Source: Pinibacter aurantiacus
GTDB lineage: Bacteria > Bacteroidota > Bacteroidia > Chitinophagales > Chitinophagaceae
Length of the DNA stretch: 64,000 nt
NCBI RefSeq assembly: GCF_019130065.1
Contig: NZ_JAHSPG010000015.1
Location: 248,001 to 312,000 of the forward strand
Direction: 5' to 3'
Part shown: one piece after another, positions 63,746 through 64,000 of the stretch
How the letters are laid out: the number at the start of each line of letters is the position of its first letter
Position numbering within the stretch: position 1 is the stretch's first letter
Position numbers and translations under genes: made by a program
The notes under the pieces: generated by a model
What the model saw: only the letters and a program-made list of their open reading frames with translations
Database searches by the model: none
Told to the model about the DNA's origin: nothing

Positions 63746-64000
63746 CTTTAATTTCCAGCGTAAACTCACCTTTGTAAGGTTTCTCCGCCATTAAATCCTC
63801 TCCTATTATCAATTTGTAAAGTCCTGTTCTCTTAATATCATAATTAAGCTCCTTTCCAAACGGCCCATCAGAGGATTTGTCCGGCATAAATATCTGGTTG
63901 AACCGGATATTGCCTTTGCCAGCCGGAGTTATGATCCTGGCGGATAAAACGCCCTTATTTCTAACCTGGAAATTACAGGAAACCGGCGCAGATTTCTTAA
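63732..64000 (-). CDS. C-terminal part of an unknown protein (partial)
   Basis: On the minus strand a frame is open from the window edge to the TAA at 63732-63734, giving 88 residues. It begins KKSAPVSCNFQVRNKGVLSA, contains KGNIRFNQIFMPDKSSDG, and ends GEFTLEIKASKK. The strand-rich pattern suggests a beta-sandwich domain, perhaps a pre-peptidase-type C-terminal domain of a secreted protein, but I do not recognise it. Its last codons lie within a repeat arm. Confidence 0.7.

Overview
The window reads as a chromosomal segment of a Bacteroidota bacterium, most likely the Chitinophagaceae/Chitinophagales. The evidence is: TonB-dependent receptors, one paired with a DUF4249 lipoprotein; a protease with a type IX secretion C-terminal domain; a PUR/DUF3276 protein; TAnnTTTG -7 promoter boxes with little Shine-Dalgarno use; and a solitary dnaA. 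About 47 protein genes and one tRNA-Ser(UGA) are supported. No rRNA, CRISPR array, prophage, IS element or transposase was seen. Both window edges cut genes. The taxonomic placement is an inference from gene content, not from a search.

Layout. 1-5.5 kb: tail of a Tyr/Gly/Asn-rich surface protein, an FAD oxidoreductase, then an AT-rich 1 kb gap with five clustered DnaA boxes (candidate oriC) in front of dnaA. 5.7-8.6 kb: small secreted protein, patatin phospholipase, FMN reductase and a 49-residue gene flanked by two copies of a repeat. 8.7-13.6 kb: TolC / HlyD / ABC-2 permease / ABC-2 permease export operon with no ATPase gene. 14-20.3 kb: alanine dehydrogenase, then a small alginate/uronate locus (FadR-type regulator, KdgF cupin, PL17 oligoalginate lyase, KduI) with two matching operator-like palindromes. 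20.4-26 kb: secreted proteins, a parvulin, a TonB receptor/DUF4249 pair and aroQ. 26.1-31.4 kb, minus strand: carA and the block infA-rpmJ-rpsM-rpsK-rpsD-rpoA-rplQ. 31.7-43.3 kb: phosphoesterase, Tat-leader aminotransferase, TPR lipoprotein, rpe, a second TonB receptor, a ketoglutarate-semialdehyde-type dehydrogenase and an M43 protease. 43.5-64 kb: PUR protein, ABC exporter, OafA-type acyltransferase, CBS protein, RibD-like reductase, M19 dipeptidase, 2OG-Fe(II) dioxygenase, DinD, XRE regulator, aldo/keto reductase, tRNA-Ser, EEP hydrolase, Gfo/Idh/MocA oxidoreductase, a CYTH-like + FUSC pair, and an ABC-F ATPase with a degenerate second P-loop.

The most unusual signal lies between the genes. 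About thirty intergenic gaps hold imperfect inverted repeats whose arms are stuttered copies of a short unit (about 7-12 nt). The unit differs from locus to locus (TTGAAAATT, AATTAAGAATT, GAGAGTTGAGAGT, CTGAATAA, ACGGATGACACGG, CGCAGATTTTCATGATT), but the two arms at one locus match each other. Several are nested, one arm pair inside another; one arm is interrupted by a GC-rich palindrome; several supply the stop codon of the neighbouring gene. The mechanism is not visible in the sequence. I regard this as the best candidate for an undescribed system here.
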